A program made the position numbers and the translations under genes. The notes beneath the pieces were generated by a model that saw nothing but the letters and a program-made list of their open reading frames with translations, searched no databases and had not been told where the DNA came from. Positions 33,520 through 42,877 of a DNA stretch of 64,000 nt are shown one piece after another (positions within the stretch are counted from its first letter, which is position 1; every line of letters begins with the position of its first letter). Where the stretch lies: positions 1-64,000 of the forward strand of contig MSJI02000850.1 of the NCBI GenBank assembly GCA_001931905.2, in the 5' to 3' direction. The stretch comes from Cladosporium sp. IMV 00045. Taxonomy: Eukaryota > Ascomycota > Dothideomycetes > Cladosporiales > Cladosporiaceae.

Positions 33520-34305
33520 ATGGACACCTTCAATCGCTTGACCGGCCACCAGGAGACTGATGAAACGGCGACCTCAAAACCCGCCAACTTCCCCGAACCG
33601 CCTCCCATACCAGACGACAACCAACTCCACCCCCAGCTCACACACCGCGCATCCCGCGCATCACTCCCTCTGAACCGCCAAGCGTCCCGCCGCTCCATCC
33701 ACTCCTTCGTCACAAATCGCGCAAACGACAATCTCGCCTCGAGCACCCAGCCGGCCTCTTCAGTGCGACGCTCCGGCGAGACCGGGCAAACGGAAGGCAC
33801 CGAAGATGACTTCGAATGGGGACCGAACCACCCCTGTTTCCCACACCCAAACCCTCACTGCAGTCCCACGAGCGAAGAGGCGAAACAAACTCGGGTGATC
33901 AGAGTGCGGAGGGACTGGCTGTCCACTGGAGACACTTTCCCGGCGTACGCGAATTTGTACCCAGAGATTCTCGACCCGATGGTGCCGGAGAGTGATTTCC
34001 GCTTCTTGATCTCAAACATCAACACGAGGATTGAGAATTCTTTCAGTGCGTTCACGATCAGAGCGTTCGTCGATTTCGTCTTGGGCGTTTTGACCGGCTT
34101 TCTGTGGGACGATACTGGATTCTCAGGCGCAAAGACCGGCCAGAAGGGATTGGAGCGTTTCGTCGACAATTGGAATGCGCAGAAAGCGAGAGAAGGGCAG
34201 GACGTCAAACTGGTGCACCCGCGACGTACTGGATTCATGGCGCTGGACTTCATCATCCCGGATCCTGGCATCGATCTCGCGCCTGAGGATGCAGCGGCTG
34301 GCTAA
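33520..34305 (+). CDS. ERF4: Ras palmitoyltransferase complex subunit Erf4/Shr5-like
   Basis: Partner of the DHHC enzyme Erf2 in the ER complex that palmitoylates Ras; related to mammalian GOLGA7/GCP16. 261 residues, one exon. The first 100 residues are disordered and Ser/Thr/Pro-rich. The Erf4 domain (about 105-235) begins with WGPNHPCFPHPNPHCSP, then TRVIRVRRDWLSTGDTFPAYANLYPEIL, a helix with FRFLISNINTRIENSF, and a hydrophobic segment FVDFVLGVLTGFLWDD that probably lies on or in the membrane. Conserved LVHPRRTGFMALDFIIPDP closes the domain. Assignment rests on the domain pattern; yeast Erf4 is poorly conserved in sequence. Confidence 0.88.
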   Translation: MDTFNRLTGHQETDETATSKPANFPEPPPIPDDNQLHPQLTHRASRASLPLNRQASRRSIHSFVTNRANDNLASSTQPASSVRRSGETGQTEGTEDDFEWGPNHPCFPHPNPHCSPTSEEAKQTRVIRVRRDWLSTGDTFPAYANLYPEILDPMVPESDFRFLISNINTRIENSFSAFTIRAFVDFVLGVLTGFLWDDTGFSGAKTGQKGLERFVDNWNAQKAREGQDVKLVHPRRTGFMALDFIIPDPGIDLAPEDAAAG

Positions 34306-35019
34306 GAGAAGAGAGAAGAAAGCAAATCCGCTTTGCGATTCCCTAACGATGAACAAATACCCCTACTATACAGCTCTATGGCTGGCACCCCCCGGCCATG
34401 TTATCCGAATAATGATGTACGAGCCATCCGACCGCGAAGTACAAAGCAATGCCTACCGACCATTACGCACCCGGCTCTACTCAATCGCGAGTTCGTTCAA
34501 GGAAAAATACCAAGGGCGATCTTCTAGGTTTCAGCCTATTCCATGCCAGCTCAATACCTGGACATCACGACATCCCGCTGCCTTCTCTTGATCTCAATAG
34601 TGTCCTTCGCGCACAATTGTCTAGGCGGGGGCACTTCGCCTGCAGCACCATACGCGATGAGGAAGTAAGCCGCGGCCATGGCAGGAAAATGAACGACGTT
34701 GTGGGGAGAAGTCTTTTTGAGGAAGACGGAGTTTAGACATCGCCGCCAGAGAGAAGGCGGCTACTGTACATGAAGAGACACAATACCCACACGGGATCAT
34801 AATGTATAATAACAAAGCTGCCGGCCAGCCGCTCACGTAGAGTTGCCTAATCAGCTTTCTTGATTTGTAGATAATGTAATTTAAACCCACGCCCCAGACT
34901 TGCGGTCTATCAGCAACGGCATACCAGCCAGGTATCATAGTTCTTCCCTAGAATCAAACCCGAACGCCTTGCTACTCGAACACAAAAACAAATATTTGTC
35001 TTCATAGTAGAAGCCAAAC
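34306..35019. other. Convergent intergenic region ERF4/KIN17
   Basis: 714 bp of 3' sequence. No tRNA, repeat or gene recognised. Confidence 0.55.
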
Positions 35020-36069
35020 TCACCCTAACCGCTGCCTCTTATTCCCACCACCCCGGCCTCCACCTCCAAGTCGCTTCCGCTCCATTTCCTCGCGCATGAT
35101 CCTCTCCGCATTACTCATCTTCTTCTCGGGCTCAGGCGCGACTTCGGGTTTCTTCCCTGCTAGAGCGTTTGGTTTCTTCCCCATGAGCGGGTTGGATTTC
35201 TTTCCCATCAGTCCGCTTAGGGACATTTTGGGCGGTGCTGAGGGCGCGGGGGAGGATGCGGCGGGTGTTTGTGAGTTTGATTTGTCGGTCGCATTGGGCT
35301 CGGGTGCTGAGGCGGCGTCTTTCGCGGAGAATGACTCAATGGACACGGGTGCGTCTGCTTGCGGTTGCTTTGCGGGTTCTTCGGGCTTCTGAGCGGCTTT
35401 TGCTCCCAGACTGAAGCTCAGTTTGACCGGCTCTGCTGCAACGGATTCTTTTGGTTGTGTTTTCTCTTGCTCCTCGCCATCCCCTTTCTGCTCCAATTCC
35501 GCCTTCTCTTTCTCCTTCGCAGCCTCCTTCGCCCTCTTAATCTGCTGATTCAGCAATTTACTCTCCAGATCCTCATCGCCCTTCGCCTGTCTCTCCTTCC
35601 TCTTGACATCCTCCCTCCTCGCGATCGCCTCCGGTGAATCATCAATAAATGCAATCTCCAAGCCCCTCTCCCCCTCTTCAACGCGACAAACTCCCTCACG
35701 ACCGAGATACTTCGCAAACTCCGTCAGACTCGGCCACTTGGTCGAGTTCATGTGCACGTGCTCCTTGTCGCGGATGTACTCTTGATAGAAATTGTTCATG
35801 TGCACTTTCTTCTCGCCGTGGCTTGTCTTCAGCAGGCGCAGGAAGTCTCGCTTGAACTGGTTGCTGAACTCGTTGATGTACTTTTTCGGGTCTTCGCCCA
35901 CTTGCAGCATGCCGCGCACGTGCGATTCGGACATCGTGTGTTGCTTGAAGCCGTTCTCGTCGCGGCATTGCTTCTCGCAGATTTGGCAGTACCAGCGCAG
36001 GCGCTGCAGGCCTTTGGCTTTCATTTTGTTGGCGACATATTTCGTGCTGCCCACTTCGGCTTTGGGCAT
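35020..36069 (-). CDS. KIN17-like DNA/RNA-binding zinc-finger protein
   Basis: Nuclear nucleic-acid-binding protein of the KIN17/Rts2 family, linked to DNA replication, repair and splicing. 349 residues, one exon. The N-terminus MPKAEVGSTKYVANKMKAKG leads into a C2H2 finger, CQIC-EKQCRDENGFKQHTMSESH, with C-x2-C-x12-H-x5-H spacing. The winged-helix-like KIN17 core follows with INEFSNQFKRDFLRLL, HMNNFYQEYI, HVHMNSTKWPSLTEFAKYLG and GLEIAFIDDSPEAI. The C-terminal half is a charged coiled coil (residues about 160-205) and a disordered Pro/Ala/Ser-rich tail with repeated GKKxNxLxGKK units, ending GGNKRQRLG. The KOW domain of animal KIN17 is absent, as is usual in fungi. Confidence 0.92.
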   Translation of the reverse strand: MPKAEVGSTKYVANKMKAKGLQRLRWYCQICEKQCRDENGFKQHTMSESHVRGMLQVGEDPKKYINEFSNQFKRDFLRLLKTSHGEKKVHMNNFYQEYIRDKEHVHMNSTKWPSLTEFAKYLGREGVCRVEEGERGLEIAFIDDSPEAIARREDVKRKERQAKGDEDLESKLLNQQIKRAKEAAKEKEKAELEQKGDGEEQEKTQPKESVAAEPVKLSFSLGAKAAQKPEEPAKQPQADAPVSIESFSAKDAASAPEPNATDKSNSQTPAASSPAPSAPPKMSLSGLMGKKSNPLMGKKPNALAGKKPEVAPEPEKKMSNAERIMREEMERKRLGGGGRGGGNKRQRLG

Positions 36070-36610
36070 GGTGGCGGTTTTTTTGTTTTTCTTTGGTTGT
36101 GGGTGAGTCGCGTTTTGATATGAGTGTTGTGAGTGCTAGGTGCAAGTTGTATGAGGGTAAATGTGGTGATGTTGCTAGAGAAAATGAATGTAAAGAAGAT
36201 TGGAGTTCTGGACTTGCACCTGCGAGCCTTAGGTAAGCCAAGCTCAGGCCTCTTCGCCTTCGGGGTAAAGTCCGCCCGCTCGCTGCTCTCCCGACCTCGG
36301 ACTTTCTTCAGGCTATATCATTGAAAACAGCCAGCATGGACTATCGATGAATTTTGGACAGTGTCGACGACCATTAGTTTGCGATGCGGCTCTGTACCCG
36401 GCGGGATCTTGGATGGTTGCACACCCGTTATGATCTAGAACAAGCCGTCTTCGCGAATCCTAAGGATCAGCTCCCAAGCACAACACCATTCAACACGGGA
36501 ACCGATGAACAGCAGACATCAGCACTAGCCGCCCTGGATGAGTGTGAGATTGAAACAGGAGATCATCCAATGGCATCGTCAAACACACTTCGCATTCAAT
36601 ATCTCATCAT
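36070..36610. other. Intergenic: KIN17 upstream region
   Basis: 541 bp between the KIN17 start and the aldolase stop, both minus strand. No further gene recognised. Confidence 0.5.
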
Positions 36611-37557
36611 TCAAGTAAGCTTCACATCCCCAGCCCTACCACTCGACCTCATCCAATCCATACACTTCTCAGTCTCCTTCTGCATCACCGCCGTAGCCCC
36701 CTCAATCAGCGCAGTAAGGCCCTTGCTCTTCGCATTCTCCGCCAAAAACTTTTGATATGGCTCGTTGATGATATCGTTGATGTTGCACTTCGAAATGCCA
36801 TGCTGCATGTTCTGCTGTAGCAGCTTGCCATTGTCGGAGCCAAAGTATTCCGCCCCGGCACCATGCAACACCAGCTCGACGCGGCCTTTCGTCGAGTCGC
36901 GGATGCTCTGCAGGCGGTCGTATTGCAGCTGCGGGCCTTTGGGGCCGTATTTGCCGTGCACGTTGCCGAAGGCGGGTGCGAGCCAGTCGATGCCCGTGGC
37001 GATGAACTCGTCAGCTTGCTCGGGCGTGGTGAGGATTCCTTCCAGCTCAGCGGTGTCGGCCACGCCGTCTTCGCCGCCGTTGATGCGTCCGGGCTCGGCT
37101 TCGGTGATGATGCCGCGCGCATGGCAGTACTCGGTGAGCTCTCTTGTCAATCGGAGGTTCTCTTCTTTTTCGTAGTGAGACATGTCGACCATCTGGAGGC
37201 AAGTTAGTACTGGCAACAGCCCAGATGCGAATGCCAAACACGTACGATACCGTCAAAGCCTCCGAGATCAGCGGCTCGCTTCACCATCTCCGGACTCTGG
37301 CAGTGGTCCATGTGGACCGCGACGGGGACCTTGGCCTTCTTCGCGGCCTCAGCGGCGGCGTGCAGGAGCAGGCCATCGGCGTACTCGATTGCCCAAGGGA
37401 AAAGTTGCAGGATGACGGGAGAGTTCTTCGCTTCGGCTGCTCGTACGCTGGCAATGATGCCCTCGACATTGTAGAGACACATGGCTGGAATGGCATAGCC
37501 ACCTGCCGCGGCGGCGTCCACAATGGCCTTCGCTCGGTTGTTCGTGGGCTTGGGCAT
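36611..37557 (-). CDS. Class II (zinc) ketose-bisphosphate aldolase-like enzyme
   Basis: Metal-dependent aldolase of the fructose/tagatose-bisphosphate aldolase family. Exon 1 is 37557-37246, the intron 37245-37193 (GTACGT, branch CTAAC), exon 2 37192-36611; 297 residues. Metal-site motifs are AVHMDHCQS (His and Asp), the acidic TEAEPGRINGGEDG segment, the second His in GNVHGKYG, and the third in LVLHGAGAEYFG. KCNINDIINEPYQKF corresponds to the phosphate-binding NVNTD-type segment. It differs from glycolytic fungal Fba1 (about 360 residues) and resembles the shorter paralogues common in filamentous ascomycetes, so a side-pathway substrate is likely. First member of the accessory run at 36.6-42.4 kb. 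Confidence 0.88.
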
Positions 37558-37920
37558 GGTTACGGTGTTGCAGTGTGGATCTGGAAGCAGGTAAGGGCCG
37601 TTAACGAGAAGTAATGGCCAATTGACTAGCAGGGAAGATTTGTCTGGATGACAAGAATGTACGTTGAGAAGAACAAATGATGACTACAATAAAGCACCCG
37701 AGGTCAAGACCCTCGGAAGATAACAACGTGGGTACCCTTTGATTGTAAATAGGCTAGAATAAAGCAGACGCTCAATGACCGACGTGACGTTCGTCGGCGT
37801 TTGATCCGTGAAGGCCCACCAAAATGAGGGGCCGCTCTCGCTCGCTACAAAGCAGACCGAAAACAACCAAGGCCAATATATTTGGCGCCAGAACACTTTA
37901 TCTACATAAACTTTCCCTCA
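37558..37920. other. Intergenic: aldolase upstream region
   Basis: 363 bp between the aldolase start and the SurE stop, both minus strand. Nothing specific recognised. Confidence 0.5.
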
Positions 37921-38934
37921 TCAAGGCAGACAACTGAGGACACCACCCAGCCTGTTCAGAACCTCCTCCTGTTGGGCAGCACTGGCATCGCCCTTTCCGT
38001 CTGCGACACCAACGCTGACGCTCACGAAACATCCATCCGTTCCAACAACGGTGTTCTCCGTCGGCAACCTTCCTCCATTCTCACAAGTCGTCACGTCGTC
38101 ATCCGTGATGAGCGGCACCGCGGTGTAGATCCTCGAAAGGACAAAGCTGAAGTCCGAGGCAGAAGCACAAGAGTCGCTGCTGGATTCCGGGAAGTTGACG
38201 TTCAGGTACACACCGGCGGGCAGGTATGGTTTGGGACCCGACGTGAGAACCGCCGAAGTGAGCTGGGTAGACAGTTCAGCGTACACGGTACTGTACGAGG
38301 GAGTCTCTGCATTCCACGCGATCTCGGAGCCGCCTGCGCCAGAGAATGCAATTGCTGGAACGCCTGGTTTTGGTTAGAACATGAGCAGTATTAACTGTTT
38401 TAAGGGAAGCTGGAAGCATACCATCTTCGACCGCGCCGGTGGCTGCACCAACGGTACCAGAGAACAGAACAGCAAGGGCCAAGTTGTTTACAGTGTTAGG
38501 TCCAGACACCGCAATGTCAACTTCTACGTCGAAGAACTCCGGCGCGAGGGTGTCAAGGCCGTAGCGCATGGAAGTCAGAGGATACGAATTGACGTACTTT
38601 CAATCGTTAGAAGTCACACTTCCGCCATCAAGTTCAGGGCAGGACATACATTGAGCCTGGGGTCGGAGGCATTGCGACCCGTTGCCGGCGAGTTAGGAGG
38701 GCACGAGTCAAACTGGCAGCCTTCATCGCCGACCTCAGTAGGCGGCTCGTCCTTGGAACTGGTGCCGGAACGGCCCTCGGCAGGAGCAGAAAGGATGGTG
38801 TCGAACCCGGCTGATGTCAAGGCGTTGTAGAAAGACCTTACTTCCGACACTGCCCATCCATCGTCGTTTGACAGGACGACATTGAAGGCGCTCGCGAGAG
38901 GGGAGGCAGCGAGGAACAAAGCAGCGGAACGCAT
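37921..38934 (-). CDS. Secreted SurE-like phosphatase/nucleotidase
   Basis: SurE-family metal-dependent acid phosphatase or 5'/3'-nucleotidase. Three exons, 38934-38650, 38596-38422 and 38363-37921, give 300 residues; introns are 53 and 58 nt with GTATGT and GTATGC donors. The start at 38934 gives a signal peptide (MRSAALFLAASPLASA) directly before the metal-binding NVVLSNDDGW; an upstream in-frame ATG at 39006 would bury it. SGPNTVNN matches the SGPN active-site motif, and AIAFSGAG follows in exon 3. The late part has a Cys pair typical of secreted fungal SurE proteins. A TATATAAA box lies about 60 bp upstream of the start (38993-39000 on the + strand as TTTATATA). Diverges from the carboxylesterase. 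Confidence 0.9.
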
Positions 38935-39719
38935 GATTGCCGATGAGGATGGGCCGATGGAGTGAAAGTTACTATTTCGAAGAGATGGCGAGTTTATATA
39001 GAGCAATGATGTTCGCTTACAAGTTGCACCGCCCTAGTATCGATGCCGATCTCTCTATGCTATGCGCTGAGTGGTTGCAATCAGCAATATATTCAGTGCC
39101 CTAGTATTGAATTTATGAAATGGAGTTTGGCTGTGCACGTGGGAGGATCACAGGATTGTGAGGCTTTCGCAGTGGCGGGGATGACGATATTCCTTCAGGC
39201 CCTACATGTACCTTGATTTGCGTATGGTGGATGCTCTCGAATCTCTCTACTCATTGGCGAAAGTCCTATATGCTAGTCCAAGGGCTGTTGCAAGTCACGG
39301 AGTTTTGGCAGAAACAGGGAAATGCGCCGCAAGCGAAGCAGAAGATCGAATGCGTCAGTGCAGACTCGCCTTAGAGTCGACTAGCCAAAGATTCCTCACG
39401 AGATCCTTCTTGCTTACACGTACATGTGTATACATGTTTGAGACTGACATGTAACCACATCTTCAAACCCGGAAAACAAAAATGATATGCCGTACATTCG
39501 ATTTTGGGCATCTCTATTCTCCATCCAGGAGTGATCGAACATTTGCGGATGACGGCAATTAGACTTCACTTCCTCCGATCATCAAGACATCGTATATCCT
39601 TCTTCCCCTCTCACAATGACGAGATGTGGAAAGACAGGGTTGCCTGGCTAAGCATAAATAATCGCGTCCGCTGGTGTACGTGAGAAAATGGCGACAAAAA
39701 TCCACTCAATGAACAAACC
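38935..39719. promoter_or_regulatory. Divergent promoter region of two secreted hydrolases
   Basis: 785 bp between SurE (-) and the carboxylesterase (+). TATA-like elements sit about 60 bp from each start: TTTATATA at 38993-39000 (read on the minus strand) and CATAAATA at 39653-39660. TACATGTAC lies at 39203-39211, with related TACATGT copies at 39421 and 39431. Confidence 0.5.
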
Positions 39720-41415
39720 ATGTTCTCCGCCATTCTCACCATCCTAGCGGGCACATGCGCGGTTAGCGCAACGAAACATACCTGTAACAATGACAGGTCT
39801 GGTCTGACAGTCACGACGCGCACTGGAACCTTTGTGGGCGATCTGAATGATACCTACACTGATGTAAAACAGTTCAACTGGATTCCATACGCCAAGGTAC
39901 GATTTATCCTAGACACTCCCACTGAAAATCATCTAAATACGGTATGACTAGCCACCAGTCGGTCCAAAGCGTTGGAGGCCACCAAAGAGGCTAGACGATG
40001 ATTCGAGCGTATTCGATTCGACGGTATATGGGCCTTCCTGCTCTCAATTCGTCTCCGCGATACCCACTGCCTGGAACCTGAACATCACCGGCAATCTGAT
40101 CAGAAACTATGGCCAAAGTCTTATGGCCGGCGAGGTAGCGCAGAACTCTGCGGAAGACTGCTTGTCACTGGCCATCTGGGCGCCTGCAAATGCCACGTCT
40201 GGATCAAAATTGCCTGTTGTCATCTACTTGACTGGCGGCGGGGATGTCACTGGAGGCGTCGATATTCCAACACAGCTTCCGGCAAACTGGGTTCATCGAT
40301 CTCAAAGCCACATTGTAGTCACCACAAATTACCGAGTGAATATCTTCAGCTATCCAAACGCCCGTGGACTCAACGGCAGTACCAACTTCGCTCTGCAAGA
40401 TCAGCGTATGGCAGTCGAGTGGGTTGCCGAGAACATTGGTGCTTTTGGCGGAGATCCCGACAAGATGACACTTTGGGGACAATCCGCCGGCGCCAGCGCG
40501 GCAGACATGTACCTCTTTGCGTGGCCTGATGATCCGATCGTCAGAGCTACTGTCTCCAGCTCTGGTGTTTCGGTGGGCAGAAGCCTCAATCAGGATCAGG
40601 CTGGCTTGAATTTCACGTTTGTTGCTAAGTCTCTCGGATGTGATTTTGAGGATTCTAGACTGGAGCTCGAATGTATGCGCAGAGTACCAATGCCTCGGAT
40701 CGAAAACTTCATTGGGCAATACGAGGACAATTCTACGCTACTGAATACTTCGCAGCCGTCAATCTCTTTCACGAGACAAGGTAGGGCTCATTGGTTGAAT
40801 TGATGAAAGAGAAATGCTAAAACTTGGACAGTTGATAACAAGTCCGTTTTCTCGGATTACGAGGCTCGCTACAAGGACGGCCGGATTGCAAAGATCCCGA
40901 AAATGTTGGGCACCACCTCTCGTGAAGCATCGCCATTGGTCCCTTACCCCATCAACAACTACACTGACGGCCCTTCCGAGGAAAGAGTCGTCGCTCAGAC
41001 ACTCAACACAGTCTGCGCTGCCCACAATACCAGCGTACTCCGCGACGATGCCAACCTCACCACCTACCGCTACGAGTGGGCGGGCAATTTCAGTAACATT
41101 GCGCCTGTCCCCTGGCTCGGAGCATACCATTATTCCGATCTCTACATGTTCTTCGGGACATACCCCATCGCCCCAGGAGCAATCTCAGAGCTTGAAGTAA
41201 AGACTGCGGAGAAGATGCAGGATCTGCTGCTCGATTTTGTTCGGGATCCTGCGTCTTTGCCGGAAAATGGCTGGCCCGAGTACCAAACTCAAGATTCTGA
41301 CGGCGGCAAGCTTGCAATGTTTGGAGCTGATGGCCAGGTCCTCCAGATTGTAGACGGAGATCAAGTCGAGGGCGCTTGCCATCTCCCGGGATTTGTCTAC
41401 GATACCTCGCCATGA
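39720..41415 (+). CDS. Secreted type-B carboxylesterase (alpha/beta hydrolase)
   Basis: Secreted esterase/lipase of the carboxylesterase type-B family; substrate unknown. Exon 1 is 39720-39896, intron 39897-39951, exon 2 39952-40780, intron 40781-40831 (branch GCTAA), exon 3 40832-41415; 529 residues. A signal peptide (MFSAILTILAGTCAVSA) is followed by the family start pattern GTFVGD and, across intron 1, IPYAKPPVGPKRWRPP. EDCLSLAIWAP is the Cys-loop EDCL motif. The nucleophile elbow is LWGQSAGASAAD near residue 251. The acidic residue and the catalytic His should lie in exon 3 (WLGAYHYSDLYMFFGTY is the expected His segment). Many N-glycosylation sites are present. It converges on the THI5-like gene with only 70 bp between stops. 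Confidence 0.9.
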
Positions 41416-41485
41416 TAATAAGCCGTGATAGATTCGTTTATCGGAGCTTCCAGGTTGATGTGTCAAGAGTCGACAATTTTAGTTC

Positions 41486-42400
41486 TTACGAATGAAACTC
41501 GTTCGTAAAGAGCTTCTCGACTTCCACCGCATCTGGCTCCATAATCTTTTTCTCTTCCAACCAAGCAATCCAAGTCTTCCACCTTTCCTCACTAATCGTA
41601 CCAAGCTGGCTCCCATCACCATAGAATTCATTGATCCTCTCCTGGCTCTTCGACAACATCTCTTCCGACCTTTGAGGCCTACAATGAGCCTGAAGAGCCT
41701 CCACGGCACTCTTAACATCCGACAAAGCAACCTCATACCCCAGCCTCGTCGCCTTGACAAACCTCCTCAAGACATCATCATCCAGACCCCCCTCCCCAAC
41801 TTTCCTCGCAATCACATGCGAATAGCCATACTTGATCCCATAATCCTCCATGCGAAAGTAATTCACTTCCTTCCCCTCAAGCTCAGCCTCAACGCCCTCC
41901 CACGGCACGAAAACCCACGTCGCATCAATCTCACCCTTCTTCACAGCCTCAAACATACTCACATTCCCTTCCGGCCTCACGATCTTCACGCCCTCCCCAT
42001 TTCCCCCATCCTTCTCCACCACATCCTTGACAATCACAACTTCATACCTCGCATCATAACTCCCATAAACCCCGCCCTCTCCCAACGCCCTCGGTCTCCG
42101 CAACGTCGTCGAAACGATCGCCGAGGCATCTCCCTGAAGAATGGCGTAGATGGCTTGCAAGTGCATTTTACCGCTCTCGGCCCACAGAATGCAGGATTCC
42201 GATGGGCAGACGGCGAGGTCGACTTCGCCGGCTTCGAGGCGGGAGGAGGGGCCTTTGTTGTTGGATGCGGAGGGGGGAAGGAGCTGGACGTCTAGGCCGT
42301 GGGAAGAGTAGATTCCTTGAGACAGGGCGAGGAAGAGGCCGGTGTGGATTGTGTTGGGCGTCCATTCGAGGGCTACGCGGAGGGTAGTTGGGGGTGGCAT
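41486..42400 (-). CDS. THI5/SsuA-like periplasmic-binding-fold protein
   Basis: 304 residues, one exon, no signal peptide, so probably cytosolic. The N-terminus LRVALEWTPNTIHTGLFLAL is the hallmark of the NMT1/THI5/SsuA family, followed by GIYSSHGLDVQLL, AGEVDLAVCPSESCILWA, GSYDARYEVVIVKDVV, GEIDATWVFVPWEGVEAEL and YFRMEDYGIKYGYSHVIA. Yeast Thi5 uses its own His as pyrimidine source and carries a Cys-rich CCCFC motif; that motif is not present here, so HMP-pyrimidine synthesis should not be assumed. The protein looks closer to bacterial-type binding proteins retained in fungi as soluble enzymes or sensors. Ligand unknown. Neighbours (esterase, SurE, aldolase) suggest an accessory metabolic role, by inference only. 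Confidence 0.8.
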   Translation of the reverse strand: MPPPTTLRVALEWTPNTIHTGLFLALSQGIYSSHGLDVQLLPPSASNNKGPSSRLEAGEVDLAVCPSESCILWAESGKMHLQAIYAILQGDASAIVSTTLRRPRALGEGGVYGSYDARYEVVIVKDVVEKDGGNGEGVKIVRPEGNVSMFEAVKKGEIDATWVFVPWEGVEAELEGKEVNYFRMEDYGIKYGYSHVIARKVGEGGLDDDVLRRFVKATRLGYEVALSDVKSAVEALQAHCRPQRSEEMLSKSQERINEFYGDGSQLGTISEERWKTWIAWLEEKKIMEPDAVEVEKLFTNEFHS

Positions 42401-42877
42401 GTTCGCTTGGGTGTTGGCTATCGCTTGTTTGTGGATGATTACATATAGAAACGACTGGTTCTATACTTTTGTTTAAGCGTTCACGAAGGATTCACGAGAG
42501 CTGTGAGTCACGGTGTGATAGTGACTCTTTTTATGTCGAAAAGGATCACTGACCAAGGATGTAGATTGCTTACGATATACTGTCCCCTTGTACGAAACGC
42601 TAATATACGAGCGGGTGGGGTCGCGTTGAGGTGAGGCTGATGGCTTCGCTTATGTAGGAACCACTGTCTCAATCCTTTCGATCGCATCAGTTCAAGATAT
42701 GGGACGTCTGCAGTCTTAGCTTTGCGCATGGCGGAAGTATAGGAATATGTTCATTATGGGTATTCTCATCGCAAGCAAACCAAAAGAACGCCGTCTCTAT
42801 CCAAAGGACCCACGAAAGAAGCATATGAACAATGACGATCAGAAATACGAAATCAAACCTCCACCACCACCAGCACT
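42401..42877. other. Intergenic: THI5-like upstream region
   Basis: 477 bp between the THI5-like start and the BUB1 stop, both minus strand. No site assigned. Confidence 0.5.
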
